Assembly: GCA_030734395.1 (NCBI GenBank)
Contig: JAUZTG010000017.1
Location: forward strand, 434,001 to 498,000
DNA length: 64,000 bases
Direction: 5' to 3'
DNA from: Sarocladium kiliense
Lineage: Eukaryota; Ascomycota; Sordariomycetes; Hypocreales; Sarocladiaceae
The translations under genes were made by a program, and so were the position numbers. Shown piece after piece: positions 23,748 to 35,900 of this stretch. The notes under the pieces are model-generated. The model searched no databases. It was not told where the DNA came from and saw nothing but the letters and a program-made list of their open reading frames with translations. How positions within the stretch are numbered: the first letter of the stretch is position 1; every line of letters starts with the position of its first letter.

Positions 23748-26224
23748 ATGACTAGCTCCGCCGACACAGATCCAGATACACTCAAGCGGACGCGGCGAGC
23801 TTGCATCCCGTGCCGTCGGAAGAAGAGCAAATGCTCAGGTGACCGCCCGGCATGCACGACCTGTAGCCGGCTTCGCCATCGATGTTCGTATCATAGCGAA
23901 TCTCCACGACGGCAAGCGGGCAATACTACGTATCCGTTATCCTCATCCGCTGCCACGGCTCCTCCTCCACTAGATCATAGCGATGGTGGCGACCGTGGTG
24001 CGGCTCCTGCCTCAACGAGAACTTCAACAGATCCAACTGCGAGCTCATTTGCTAATGATGGGAGCCCCTGGGTAAGCAAGCCTCTTGTCCCACCCGATCT
24101 TATTCACATGACTCACAGGTTAAACGTGGCAATGATCTCTGACCATCAATCAGGAAACGAGATTTCTCGCACTTGAGTCTACCTTAGCCGAAGTTGTGCA
24201 GGCCTTGAAGTCGGGTCCGGCGGCCGGTGGTCTTCTTTCACAGACGGACTCGAGAGATGAAGCTGGCCGCCAACCGCAACAGCAACAACAAAGGTCACAG
24301 TCTCGACGTGATCTTGGTGATATTGTTTCAGGCGGTGCAATAGCTTCGTCTTCGTCATTATCAGTACCCCAGGCTGCAGCATGCTCTTCTTCTTTCCTTA
24401 CCAGATCACATCCGCAACTATGGAAGCATGCCACATTGATAACTCCTTACTACCTCGAATTCTGTGATTCTCAGCCGCTTCCACTTTTCCACACGGGGTC
24501 CTTTATCGAATCACTGTCTAGCAGAAGTGATGAGGTACTACTGAGTATTCTCGTCGTGGCAGGCCGCTTCGCAGAAGATCCAAAGTCTCTTGGTGTCAGC
24601 CCACGAGAAGTTCGAGGTTTAAGCAACTCGGCACACGCACTGGTGATGAAAAAGATCGGTGAGGGGCAGATCAGTTTGGGCATCATTCAAGCCCTATGTC
24701 TTCTGGCCCTAAAAAGCTTTCATGGTATGCATTTCTCTTGTTTGTGTACATATAAGCGTGAAGACGGAGAATAACTAACTTGTGCAGATGGACCTCAGAA
24801 AATGGCCATCCCATTGATATCCTTGGCTTCATCGTTGGCTAACGGCACTGATGTCCTTCACCAGCCTCACTATCCCAATGAAATCGTGATCGAGGAGACC
24901 AAGCGATGTTTCTGGAGCGTTGTTCTTCTTGAAAGGATCTTCGGATGCCCGTCTGCGATGACTTCTACCCACCTGTCCGTGGCCCCGCCCGAGTATCCAT
25001 ACAGTCCAGCCTTACCTGGTGACGTACCCATGAGTGTGGGCACTCCTCAGCATGTCGATCTAGACGATACGAGTAACGGCGTTGTTGTGGTCACTTTGCG
25101 CCTGGGGGAAGCGTGGTCAAAGACCATGGCTTATACGAAGAAGTGCTTCTACTCTGTGGCAGATGTGTCCCCATGGCTGCCTACATCCAAATACACAGAA
25201 GCCATGAGCTTCCTAATGGACCTTAGCCATGAGATAGCTCCACATCACAGATACCGCAACTTTCCTATCCGAGAACTCTCAGAGGAAGACCTGAGACGTC
25301 ATAGGGACTACTGGGCGCCATGGTTTCTCAGTCGATTCATGTACCACACCATCGTCTGTCTCCTGAACCATCCACTACTCATTACTATGCAGCTGCAAGG
25401 TCGCCGCAGTCGCTCCGAACTGTTCCTTCAACAAACGTCTTTCCACGTATCCCATCACGTAAAATGGATCTTACACCTGGTCTCTTACATCAAATCGAGG
25501 AACTTTCGGATTTCCGATCCTGTCATCGGCTACTGTGCGGCTGTAGTGGCGACCATTGAGCTTCAACTAAGCTTTTCAGCGCAAGGCGCTCACCGGGAGC
25601 AAAAGGCGCAGAATGTTTTACTATGTCAGGACTTCATTAGAAGTCTGAAGGAATGGCCTTCCATGCAGTTATTGGTACAACCTCTTACCTCGTTCCCAGT
25701 GTCGGAGTGCTAAACTGATAGGTCCGCAGGCCGATAAGCTAGAAGGTGCCGCGGAGGCAATCAGTGTCTCATACGAGTCCAACATCAGCAGCCCAGACGG
25801 CAACATGCATGTGGACTTGACGAAATTATTCTCTATCCTGAATCTCTCCGTCATGAATATGCCGGATGGACAGGGTGTGGGGGAAGGACTGCCAGAAGAC
25901 TCCCCACTGGCAGGGACGAGTGTATCGGGGCAATATCCTTCGCGAGTCGAGCTATTGCAACTACCATCAATCACGCAGCCTGATCAACCTTCGACTCACG
26001 ATGACCATCCAATGAGCATGAGCTCTGCACAGAGAGTGTCTGGGTATAGTGCTGGGTCCGGGCACAGCGACCCTTCTGGAGGTCAATTTGAGAGCCAAGC
26101 ACAGATGACCCAGCAAAGCGGATTGGTTCTCCCTGCGGACTCGTTCTTTGGCAGTTTCCCCCAGGACGGTTTGGGGAACTGGTGGTTGAATCCCTCTGCT
26201 GACAACCCTCAACTTGATATGTAG
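23748..26224 (+). CDS. Zn2Cys6 zinc-cluster transcription factor
   Basis: Four exons (23748-24071, 24154-24724, 24788-25674, 25730-26224) give 758 aa. The start ATG at 23748 precedes the binuclear cluster by about 17 residues. The cluster is C-x2-C-x6-C-x6-C-x2-C-x6-C beginning A-C-I-P-C-R-R-K-K-S-K-C. The middle (aa 180-500) looks like the fungal-specific regulatory domain, with F-C-D-S-Q-P-L-P-L-F-H, R-F-A-E-D-P-K and R-C-F-W-S-V-V-L-L-E-R. A Gln run (Q-Q-Q-Q-Q) and a Ser/Gln/Pro-rich, acidic C-terminus may be activation regions. The first intron is 82 nt; the donor GTAAGC at 24072 and acceptor at 24153 join W to E-T-R-F-L-A-L-E. Its position between two metabolic genes makes it the likely local pathway regulator. 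Confidence 0.9.
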
Positions 26225-26330
26225 AGGATGTGAAGGCAAAGTATACCCATGGGCGACCAGCACGAAAAGGAAAGTTTGTTAGGCATTATGAGGAAACCCA
26301 GATTAATTCGATTGTAAAGTATAAAGACCA

Positions 26331-27749
26331 TCACACTTTGGCCCCCATGTAGCGGGCAAGGAATTGTGCCACTACTGGGAGGCCTTCCTGCAGATCCTGC
26401 CAGTCGCCCAAGACAATTCGAACGTACCCTTTGAGGTCGTCTCCATTATCATCGCCAGTAAATGCAAGCCCCCCAGGAACCACGCAAATTCCGTGCTCGT
26501 TGGCCAATCGTGAGCAAAAGTCTGCATCGTCAATAGGATTCCCGTCATTGTCCCGGATCCGAATGAAGCCAACCCCTGCCCCAGCTGGCGAAACCCATGT
26601 GCACCACTTGGAGTTCTGCCGCACGAATGCATCAAGCAATTCTATTCCTTTCGCGCACCGCTGCAAGTTCTTGTCCAACAGTCGAGGCAGTACTTCAGGC
26701 GAAAGTGCAAATGATGCAACACCTTGGTCAAGCTGGGAAACGCTGATGGTGGTGTAGTCCCGAGCTACGATGATTTGTTGGATGATTTTCGGATCTGGGC
26801 AGACTACCCAACCGATTCTGATGCCCGGGAGACCGTGGGCCTTGGATACAGAGCCTGTACAAATGACCTTTTTGTATCCCATCGCTGCGGCAGATGGTGG
26901 TTGCTCTGCGTCTCGAGAGTGGAACAGTGGACGAAAGACCTCATCCGAGAAGATGATCAAGTCATGCTGTTTCGCCACAGCGACGATGCCGTCGAGCATG
27001 GATTGCGGCAAGACTGTTCCACTTGGGTTACATGGGTTGCTACAGAAGTTCGTGTCAGTTGTCTCAAGCAACTTTATGCAGCAGAGGGCTACTAACGTGA
27101 TGATGATGGCTTTGGTGTTCGGCTTCACCAGTGATGCCAGCTCTCCCAAGTCTGGCATCCAATTCTTTTCGGCAGCCGACTTCCAAAAGCTGACCTCGAC
27201 ACCAAGATGCTTTGGTACTCCATACAACTGCCCGTAAGTCGGGTACTGGCAGATAATGTGGTCTCCACTGCCGAGGATGGTTGACAGGGCTAGATAATTG
27301 GCCAGAATCGAGCCCGTTGTAATCACAACATCGTCAGCCTTCAGCGACACGTTGTTCGACGAGTGAAGATCAGCGATTCGTTGTCTCAAGGTCACCGAGC
27401 CCACGACTGGGCCATACGTGAGTGGCAGGCTCCTGTCAATAGGATCCTTGTCCGAGTCGGATGTTAGCTGCTTTAGGTCGTCCAGCGAGTGAGATCCTGC
27501 AGTTGAGCCTGGAGAATGAAAATTATCAGCAGTAATTTCGGTCTGTGCATCCAGAGTTCGGACCTACCATGAAGCAAAATCTTGCATTTGGTCTATTTGT
27601 TGTCAGAGATTTGCAATCATGGGGAAGCGGACTCTGTACTCACAGCATGCTCCCGTACTGCATCTCCGTATCAGCCAGACAACATCCCAATTTGAGCAAG
27701 GGATCTACTTACGCCATTGGTCGAGCACAAACGTTGGGATAGCCTGCAT
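26331..27749 (-). CDS. PLP-dependent aminotransferase class I/II (ACC synthase / capreomycidine synthase-like)
   Basis: Five exons (27749-27713, 27663-27644, 27592-27568, 27508-27097, 27039-26331) total 1203 nt, 400 aa. Three exons at the 5' end are 20-37 nt long, and each is needed to give a continuous N-terminus. Landmarks: T-Y-G-P-V-V-G-S at the N-terminus, N-P-C-N-P-S-G-T with the PLP-binding Asn, F-S-D-E-V-F-R-P-L-F with the Asp, and the Schiff-base lysine in T-G-S-V-S-K-A-H-G-L-P-G-I-R-I-G-W. The S-K-A-H-G-L-P-G pattern differs from the kynurenine type at 19 kb, so this is a separate subfamily, common in fungi and annotated variously as ACC synthase-like or aspartate aminotransferase-like. 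The true reaction is unknown. It is convergent with the zinc-cluster gene, with 106 nt between the stops. Confidence 0.88.
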
Positions 27750-27784
27750 CTTTGACGAACCTCTTTTGAATCTCAGTTTGATAT

Positions 27785-27880
27785 TTAAATTGCCTCCAGC
27801 TCTTCGATTGATATGGATGAGGGGAAGGCGTGTAAGCCGGAGGGCGTGTTCAGCAACATGACTAAATCGTCAGCCCACAT
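27785..27880 (-). promoter_or_regulatory. Upstream ORF ahead of the aminotransferase
   Basis: An ATG at 27880 opens a 31-codon frame closing with TAA at 27787-27785, 35 nt before the main ATG at 27749. It begins M-W-A-D-D-L-V-M. No donor site occurs before its stop, so it is not an extra coding exon. If it lies in the mRNA leader it could dampen translation. Confidence 0.35.
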
Positions 27881-29027
27881 GTCTCCGAGTGTCGGCGAGT
27901 TTACGTATTAGCAGCCAAGGCTTAACCGCGTTAGCCATTATGCACCGTTTCCTCCTTTGGTAACACATATGAATGGTCATCGACTGCCTTGACTCTTGAC
28001 TCTCTCCGTCTCCCTCTCCACCGCCCACTCACTCCGGGTCCATCCCGTAGTCAGCATTGCATGCTTAATCAACACCGGGAGACATATGTATGGACCTTTT
28101 GGTAGATCCAAGTTCTGTGAATAGATGCTTTCCTCCTCAAGGTACTCTTGTTTGATCAACATGGCTCACGCGGAGATGGACCAGACTGAAGCCCGAGCGT
28201 AATTTGCATGCCGAATTGACTGCTCGGCTTTCTATCAGCTGTGCTACCTGCTATTCTTTTTACTATTCTATCTGCTGTACTACCAGCTGATTAAAACACA
28301 ATCTTTGCTCTCATCTAGGGCTCACATATGCATGCCATAGTGTCAATCCCCCACGTTCGCTACCCTCCCCGATAATTCCTGCGGTGCTCATCTCTTTGGC
28401 AATGAACCCAAATAAAGCGGGGAAGCGGCTTCTCGCTGTAAGATAGCGACAGGGTATCAGATAAACCAAAACCTGGAGGTGCCACGTGAAGTGAGGCGAG
28501 ACGATTGATCATCGGGTCGCGATACTCCAAGGAGCGGCATCGGAAGCTCAACAATCGGCCAGCAACAGAATTCAATAGCTCTGCCCTTCTTAATGCCCCG
28601 TTCAGGGACTTGTCAGCTACACCAAGCAGTAGGCGGCCCCGAAGCTTGCCGCTCGTGGGTCGTGCAATAGTCGCGACAGCCGCTAACAGCTAGACTGAGA
28701 CAGCTCCATGGCTAGAATGATATCACTGATATGTGCCAGAAACTCTATTGACATTGAGGGCTACGCGAATAAACAGAGGCGTTTTAGTCTTCCCGATAAC
28801 ACTTGCCGCTCGCGAGCGTCATAGACGAGGTTGACTGGTCCATAGCTTGCCGACCTCTCCGAATATAGCTCCATTGCTCCCGCGACTAAACAAAACTTCC
28901 CGCACAACCTCAATCGCAGTCTCTATGACTTCCTTACTACCTCATCTCTCTTGAACCTGTTGACTCAGAAGCTCTTAACCCCAATCTCATCATCTACCTT
29001 CACAAGCCTGCGCATCAGCCCCTCACG
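27881..29027. other. Divergent intergenic region, includes a 12-nt periodic tract
   Basis: This 1.15-kb region lies between the aminotransferase and phenolic acid decarboxylase promoters. No gene is seen. A 12-nt periodic tract occurs at 28232-28291. A pyrimidine-rich leader precedes the decarboxylase ATG (28950-29025). Confidence 0.5.
28232..28291. repeat. 12-nt periodic intergenic tract, copy 1
   Basis: Five consecutive 12-mers all begin with CT (at 28232, 28244, 28256, 28268, 28280), built from CTATCTGCTGTA-like and CTACCTGCTATT-like units. It shares period and vocabulary with five other intergenic tracts in the window. Confidence 0.6.
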
Positions 29028-29564
29028 ATGTCGACGGCACTCCCTCACTACCTCACAAACACCACCCTCCACCCGTCCTTCGACAAAGACATTCGCGACG
29101 TTCATCTGATCTACGACTACAACGCCCAATCCTCCGACGGCAAGCCCGAAAAATGGCGCTATGAAATGTGGTTCTTCTCACACAACCGCATCGTCTATGC
29201 CATCCACGGCGGTCCCATGGCCGGCCGCATCAACTACCAGACCGCAACCTACCAATGCATCCGCCCCGGCGAGCTATGGCAGTGTAATTGGCTGGAAGAG
29301 ACGGGCACGATTTGCTCTCTGGTGTACGATATTCCGAATCAGAAGATCACGACGCTGATTGCGTTCTCGAAGGGCCATTGGGAGAAGGCGGAGGAGGCTC
29401 ATGGAGATAAGAGGAATGCAGAGGACTTTGAGAGGTGGAGGGGTCTCGCGAAGATTGGCACACAGACGGATCGGTTCATGCTCTCTGAGCAGGCTGATAT
29501 CAATGAGAACTTCCGAGGCAAAGGTAACCTGGTCCCCATTGACGAGGCAGCGCCAACATTTTAG
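29028..29564 (+). CDS. padC: Phenolic acid decarboxylase
   Basis: A single intronless exon of 178 aa, near the 160-180 aa of bacterial and fungal phenolic acid decarboxylases. It converts p-coumaric, ferulic and caffeic acids to 4-vinyl phenols without a cofactor, detoxifying plant hydroxycinnamates. Conserved blocks read: D-V-H-L-I-Y-D-Y with the substrate-binding tyrosines, W-R-Y-E-M-W-F, N-R-I-V-Y-A-I-H-G-G-P-M-A-G-R with the active-site Arg, Y-Q-T-A-T-Y-Q-C-I, P-G-E-L-W-Q-C-N-W-L-E-E-T-G-T with the catalytic Glu, and L-I-A-F-S-K-G-H-W. No signal peptide, so cytosolic. Most neighbours have introns and this gene has none. The family is mainly bacterial with scattered fungal members, so ancient horizontal transfer is possible. 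Confidence 0.95.
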   Translation: MSTALPHYLTNTTLHPSFDKDIRDVHLIYDYNAQSSDGKPEKWRYEMWFFSHNRIVYAIHGGPMAGRINYQTATYQCIRPGELWQCNWLEETGTICSLVYDIPNQKITTLIAFSKGHWEKAEEAHGDKRNAEDFERWRGLAKIGTQTDRFMLSEQADINENFRGKGNLVPIDEAAPTF

Positions 29565-29724
29565 TTTCTTAGACATCAATATGCAACACATAGATAGATG
29601 AGAAAGATATGTGTACAGTGACTAGTGAAGCTGTAGCTTCTTCAATTCCAAGTTCTATCATTGGCTGCTCTTCGAGCCAGCGTGGTTTTATCCCAAACGC
29701 CTCGCAAATGCATTACACCCATAT

Positions 29725-32700
29725 TTACCATCCCTCCCCAGGATTCCTCCTATTTTGCCTTGCACCCCGGAAATAATCATACTGAGCTGGGTCACCAACA
29801 TCGTTGTCCTCCTCGCCCTGTGCCAGGCCACTGTAACCCTGGGGGCCACCTCCCAAAGCGCCGACGGTCATACCTGACGGCGTTTGCACTGGTGGCGATC
29901 TGAAACCGGCCGTGGGTGTCATGCGTCCACCTTCGACAGATTGATCCCTCGAGTTTGGAACGGAAGCCATGGGCATGGCCCCACGCACGAGACCTGTTGC
30001 GCTGCCGTTGTCTTGGGCATAAAGCGGGCTGCGACCCCGATCGATGCCTGACGTCTGTTGCGCATGAAAGCCAGCAGCCGGCGGTCGGTAAGCAGTGTAG
30101 CTGGTATCTAACGGATCACCAGAACCTGTCTGCACGTGGCCAGCGCGGAAAGGTGTTGACCGGCCAGATGACGGGGAGCCAGGCCGAGAGGGCGTGTAAA
30201 AGTCGCTACGGCCATCTCCAAATGAGCCAGGTGTTCCAGGTCGATGAATGCCGTAAATCTCGCCGCCTCCATGTTCTTCGGTGAACTCTGCGCGGTTCTT
30301 GAAGTATTGGAAATCCATCTTGTTCTCGGACACGATCTCGAAGCCAGGAACGGCGTTGGCACTTTTGCCGGGCTTGCCGCCTTGCATTGAGCTCAGAGCG
30401 TACATATCCGAGTAACCGCTGACTGTCATGGTGTCGTCTACCTCCTCTTCGCGGCCGCCCGTCAGGCGGCCTTTGTAAACGGATGGGAGAACATTTTGCG
30501 CCTTCTGGTGCACCATTGGCGTGATGAGGCGCTTGTACAAGGCAGGGTGGCCAAATCGGCTCGCCAGTCTCTCGCTCCGTTGTCTGGCCTCCTTGTTGTT
30601 GAGCCCATTTTCCGGGTGCCTTCCAACGTTCCTGGTGCTGTAGTATCGAATCTTATCGTCGAATACGCTGCGGCAGTAGAACTTGAAGGCGATCATGATG
30701 AAAGGCAAGGGGCAGACAGCGAAGAATTGCATCATTCTACCATCTCCACGAACCCAGGTGGTCAATAGCACAACTAAGTTGCCGAGGATGGTAGCGAATA
30801 TCATGCGGTTGAAAACCACACGCCAGAACGCGCCACCTGACTCAGTCTTGGTGACGAAACGGTAGAGAAGCAAGTACTTCTTCAGCCACGCATCGATAAT
30901 GAAGTAAAGTGCTGTAGCTGGGAGCACCAAGGGTTGAATTCCAGCCAAACAAAGCGTGACGGCGGCGTAGAAGAGGAAGTAGTTGTAGTAAGGAGCGTAA
31001 TCGAAGGGCGGAGGAGCTGTGGCCTCAATGAGCTCTCGGGGTGTGGGGCTGGAGAACGTCTTGATGAAGAACGCCGTGATCAGGGGCCACAGTTGGGCCA
31101 GGTCGACAGCCGCACCTAGTTGACGTTGGAGAAGATAGGTAACCCAGAAAACACTGTTGTTGCACAAAGCGGTGAAAACAGCATTGTCAAATTCCTGCCG
31201 CAGGATCCCTTTCCATACATCCCCACCGCGATCTGCCTCCTTGATGATGGTAGCAACGAGAGCCCACAGCGAGCTGAAAAGGTTGAAGATAATGAGATTG
31301 TTGAAGATGAAGAATGAGAACAACTTCGCGAGAACGTGCCTCTCGCGTCCAGTCTTGGTCTTGTCTCCTGAATCCATTGCCATCCGCCGGAACATGATGG
31401 GCAACAGGAGATAAACGAGCGAGGTAAGCGCGGGAGCTGCGATACCTTGGATGGCACCCCAGGTGTTGGTGTTCTTAACAAGTTCGCGTTGGAAGGCCGG
31501 CCACAGCCTGCCCAGGTTGTTCAAGTTGACAAGGAATACGGCGATGAAGGCGTTGGGAACAATCCAGAGAATGGTCAGAACGAAGATCCAGAAGTTATTG
31601 AACCAGCGCTTGCGGCTGCGGGCTCCCGAGGTGAGCGGCATGTTGTCCCAGATGATGTCGTTCGGTCGCGGCGCCAATGTCACCGTAGCGCCGTGGGGTT
31701 TCTTCTTTCGCAAGGCATACCCGATATTATGCGCCTCGGCAATGTCTGAATAGCTGGCAAAGCCATAGGGGAGCGTGCTACGCTTGTCGACTGCGGCCCG
31801 TACTTCCTTAATTTCAACCTCGAGGTCGCGGATGCGCTGGGTATAATACTCGATGGCGTCCAGCTTCTGGCCCTTGGCGTACGTCCCGTAGGATCGGTCC
31901 TTTTTCGACGGTTTGCAGGTCGGTCGAGACGGTGGCAGTTGTTGGGGATTCTTCAGGTACTTTGCCAGTACCTTCTCGAGCTTTCGAACGGCCTTATCGT
32001 GCTCTTTAATGAGATCCGGCAGGTCCTTGACGTTACGTGCAATGGCCGTGCGGGCGAAAGAGGAGCTGGGGACAACCTCGTCGATAATGCGGGCAATACC
32101 CTCATCGCTGCATCCCTGCTTCGGGATATCAAACATCTACTGCCGTTAGCGTGCCGTTATGAGATGTGAGAGCCACAATAGACTTACCATCAGGGTTCGG
32201 GAATGCAAACTCTGCTGATACTCGTCCGATTCGAAGTACCGACGTCTGAGCTTGAGAACCTTTCTATAGTTCCACCAGAGGAAGCCCATGATGATGATGT
32301 CGTAACTCCACGCCAAGGCAACTTGCGACCAAACACGAGAATCCCAAACGTTGAGCGGCGTGATCCGCAACAGCCACCCGTCTTCATTATCCTGGCCGGA
32401 AGTCTTGTTGCTGGTGCTTGATACGTTAACCGGGACAACGATGGCAACGCCGACAACCGTCAGGACGAGGAAGAGATTGCGAATCATGCGGAGAAATCGC
32501 AAGAAAATCGTAGCATCCATGCCAATCTGGTCGACGAGCTGCTCTTCCTTGGTCTTCCACACCACGAGGAGCCATGACCAAGGGGCTCTGCCAAGAGCCG
32601 GAGGCGCATGTCTCTCGTCCGCATGTTTGGATTTTGGGGCATAAATGACTTGATGATATGGTCGAAGGAAGGAGAAGGCGAGTGCGATAGCGGCAGTCAC

Positions 32701-32910
32701 ACTGAGAGAGATGGCGGCAGCAGAGTAAACGGAGGCCGCAGCGAGCTGATCTTAGGGTCAGCATTTCCTCCATATAGAATCACGGGATCCAAGCCATACC
32801 TGACCCTTGAAGGGATCTTCGAGCAATTCGAGCAGCTCCTCGCCGCCAGACTTTTTCTCTGAACCATCATCTTGCCGTGCAAAGAGCTGAAGCAGGTTCT
32901 TGTACGCCAT
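29725..32910 (-). CDS. CSC1/TMEM63-family calcium-permeable stress-gated cation channel
   Basis: Three exons (32910-32800, 32745-32188, 32136-29725) give 1026 aa, typical of fungal CSC1/RSN1/PHM7 proteins. Order: an extracellular N-terminus, first helix (A-A-I-A-L-A-F-S-F-L-R-P), the RSN1 N-terminal helices including I-R-N-L-F-L-V-L-T-V-V-G-V, the cytosolic loop (D-I-P-K-Q-G-C-S-D-E-G-I-A-R-I onward, with a Lys/Glu helix around aa 270-340), then the RSN1 seven-helix region starting I-I-W-D-N-M. A long hydrophilic C-terminal tail of about 200 aa contains Gly/Pro/Ser-rich sequence with S-R-P-G-S-P repeats, likely phosphorylated. Channels of this family open under hyperosmotic or mechanical stress in plasma or vesicle membranes. 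It ends 160 nt beyond the decarboxylase stop (convergent). Confidence 0.92.
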
Positions 32911-35900
32911 GGCGAAGGGTTGTCTCACGCCAAAGGCGAGACGATAATGTGGCTGCGCCTTGATCTGCTGTTCTGTGTATACGTTCGTCTGAAGCTATCG
33001 AGTTGTATTTGCGCCTGCTCACGCGATCGTTCGAAAGCGTGCGACGGGGTTTGGACGAGTACCGGAGACCGTGATGGCGAATGGCTCTCGGATTGCTCGA
33101 CAATAGAGCAACGCAGTTGTCTAATCCAAGACCAAGAGGAAGAAAAGAGAAGTACGAAGGTATCACAGCGCTCGAGCCTGGGTATGAAACAGCGGTAGGG
33201 TCGTTGTCGTCGTCTGTCGGGAATGGGAACCGGCCGTTTGAAGAAGTTGACTGAGAAGATGTAACGAGAGGACACCCGAAGGTCTGGAGACAAATATGAT
33301 GATAGTGTAAATAGGACGGGCAAGCAAAGGAGAGAAGATGCTAGGAAGAAGGGAGAGAGGTGTCAAAAGGGATCGTGAAGGATGGAGACAGGTCGGGGAT
33401 GGAGGGTCCGAGTGTTGGGAGAAAAGTTCGAAAGAGTGTGTGGGTGTGGGATGAAGCGCATCACCATCACCAACGAGGGATGACGCTGTTGAGTACGGAA
33501 CGCGGAGGAGAGAGGGCATCACTCAGCATCTCTTTCAGGGACTGATCAGCAGTGTCAGACTCTGCTGGAGATGTCACAAATAGAGACAAGTGGCCGCTGA
33601 ACGAAGAGGCTTTCTCCTCTGGACACCACTGGAATTCAACCGTGTTCCCCCTGAAGCCTAACCCCTGGCCGGGTACCTACTAGCCGCCCCGTGCCGGCAC
33701 CGAACACGAGGTACCGACTCCGGTTTTCCTTCTCAAATGGTCGTCTCGCAGTGTTAGCGCCACGCCACTGACCAGGGCTGCCGTTCTGGACGGTTGACTA
33801 TAGGGCTAAGCTTTTCAGATGTTGAACGCAGCCCTTTTGTAAGTCCGTTTTGTTTCGCCGTTTAGCCATCTCGTAGCTGCCTCAACTTTGGCAAACCATC
33901 TGGTCTCCTTCAACATCCATCCAACGTATCCCCAAAACCGTCCGCCTTATCATCAGAACGACTAAACACGCCATCCTCGTGCCAGTACTCCCAAGGGGAG
34001 CTCCATACAAAGCAACCACAAAGGAGCCACACAACGCCACTAGCAAGGGAAGGGGTGTGTGGAACGGGCAAGCTCTTCCAAGCTGGCCCAGCCATTCCGA
34101 CCCTTCTAGACGAGAGCGCCCCAGTGGTGGGAACAAGATGTCTATTTTTGTGTCTCTTGATCCTCTGCCCCAGTCCTCGGTACTCCATTCACTGACTCTC
34201 CAGATTTTTAGGGCAAAGTCCGGCGCGTGCAGTGCCTTGATCTTGGAATGCTGCCGATGGCCACCGCACTGCATAACATAACGCGCCAGGATCAACCGTT
34301 GTCATACCCGTTCCTTCGATCGTGGCTGTGTTCGTTGGTGCAAGCGCTTCCGCCCTCACATATCGTGGGACCGACCGGACTCACCGGAGCAATCTACGAT
34401 GCCGAGAACCAATCGACAAGCAACTGAGACGTCAACCAAAGATGCTTGTGCATTTCCCCTGGCCGATTGCGTTTGGTGGGTACAAACTCAATCGTGAAGG
34501 TGTTGCGAGCGTTATTCCTGCAGTACCTCGGGAGGATAAGCTTGCGCGTCGCCTTGGCTCGCATAGTTGTCGCTGCGATTCATGACTGGCTTTGTCCGCC
34601 TTACTATGGGCAGGGAGGGCTTACTGCCATTGTTTCACGAGTTAATGGCCCGATATCTTAGCACTCCTCCAATTCTTATGCTGACAGAAGCAATCAAAGA
34701 GCGAGCACGGTTTCCAAAGTTCCCTTTCAATCCGCGGTGTCGTATAGCCAGGGAGCAGCTTGCAAACGATCGAGAGCAACATTTTCGCCACTGAAGTCTC
34801 TGGCCAGCGCTTGTCTGCCTATCGATCGCTGTGATTTCCCTCGGATCGATGCGATCCAACACTCCAGCCAGCGCATCCTGCGGCCTCCACCATCCACCAG
34901 GAAAACCACTCCACCAACTTTGCTATCGGCTTCAGTTTCTCCACCAAGGTGCTGCAACTGAAGGAACTGCACCTCTGTCGTGCAGCGATGTCACCCATCA
35001 GGGAAGCGACTCGTCCACCAGGATGATCCTGAGGAGCCTATCACTGGGAGCCAGGTACACACTAAATCTATAGCAGTAACGACCGTTGACGCCCAGTGCT
35101 CGACGCGTGTTCTCTCCACGATGGGCGAGTGCTATCCAGGCTTGGCCCTAACACTGTGTGCCGATCAGATCTAGGCCTTTTACGCTTGTTGACACTTGCC
35201 GTGTGGTGTGTCTGTAGGATCATCCCGATGCTTTTTGTGGCCTCAGTGTCTCAGTGAAGATGCCGTGCACGCAGAATCCAAGACTTCGCTTCGCGACCAA
35301 ATCTTCTTGCAGGGCCTTCTTCCGAACGGCACATCTGGGCGGTTTGCCAGTTTGTGGGAGACTCAGGGACCACCGCATGAACCCCCTGTTTGCTCTTCTG
35401 GTACAAACCAGTGTTCCAAGATCGTCCAAGGGTCCCTCCCGCTGATCACTGCCAGTCGCAGTAAGAATCTCGCCTATGTCTTCTTTGGGATACGAAAGGC
35501 TCACCAGAGCCACCGTTTCTTGACGTCATTGGAGACGGTGCTGGGCAATGATCTGAGACTTTGACTTCGATGGAAAAGTCGAGAGACGCATTCCATTCAG
35601 CTTTTCTAGCGGGCTCTGTTGAGACGAGCTTGGGTTGTGCGATTTGGGATCTACCCTACACCGAGACATGATGCGGTTGGAGTTGACAACGGTTGTGTCA
35701 TACATGCCTCAACGTGAGAATGATACTGCCTTGTCTAATAAGGAGAATTGAGTACTTGATCAATGGATATAATCATGTCAATCGATCAGCTCCCGCCCAG
35801 TGCTTGGCATTCCGATATGCAGACCCAACGCACTTGAGCTGGATCATCCATTCACAGCACAGGACCAAATTTGTAGATAAGGAATCACCTTTGGCAATGC

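Noticed and set aside
24072..24118. Short 47-nt intron (GTAAGC to CACAG) in the zinc-cluster gene
   Set aside because: Using the acceptor at 24118 brings in-frame stops; the later acceptor at 24153 keeps the frame.
35196..35564. 122-aa ORF in the large gene-free interval
   Set aside because: Composition is random-like, with no motif, signal peptide or intron signals.
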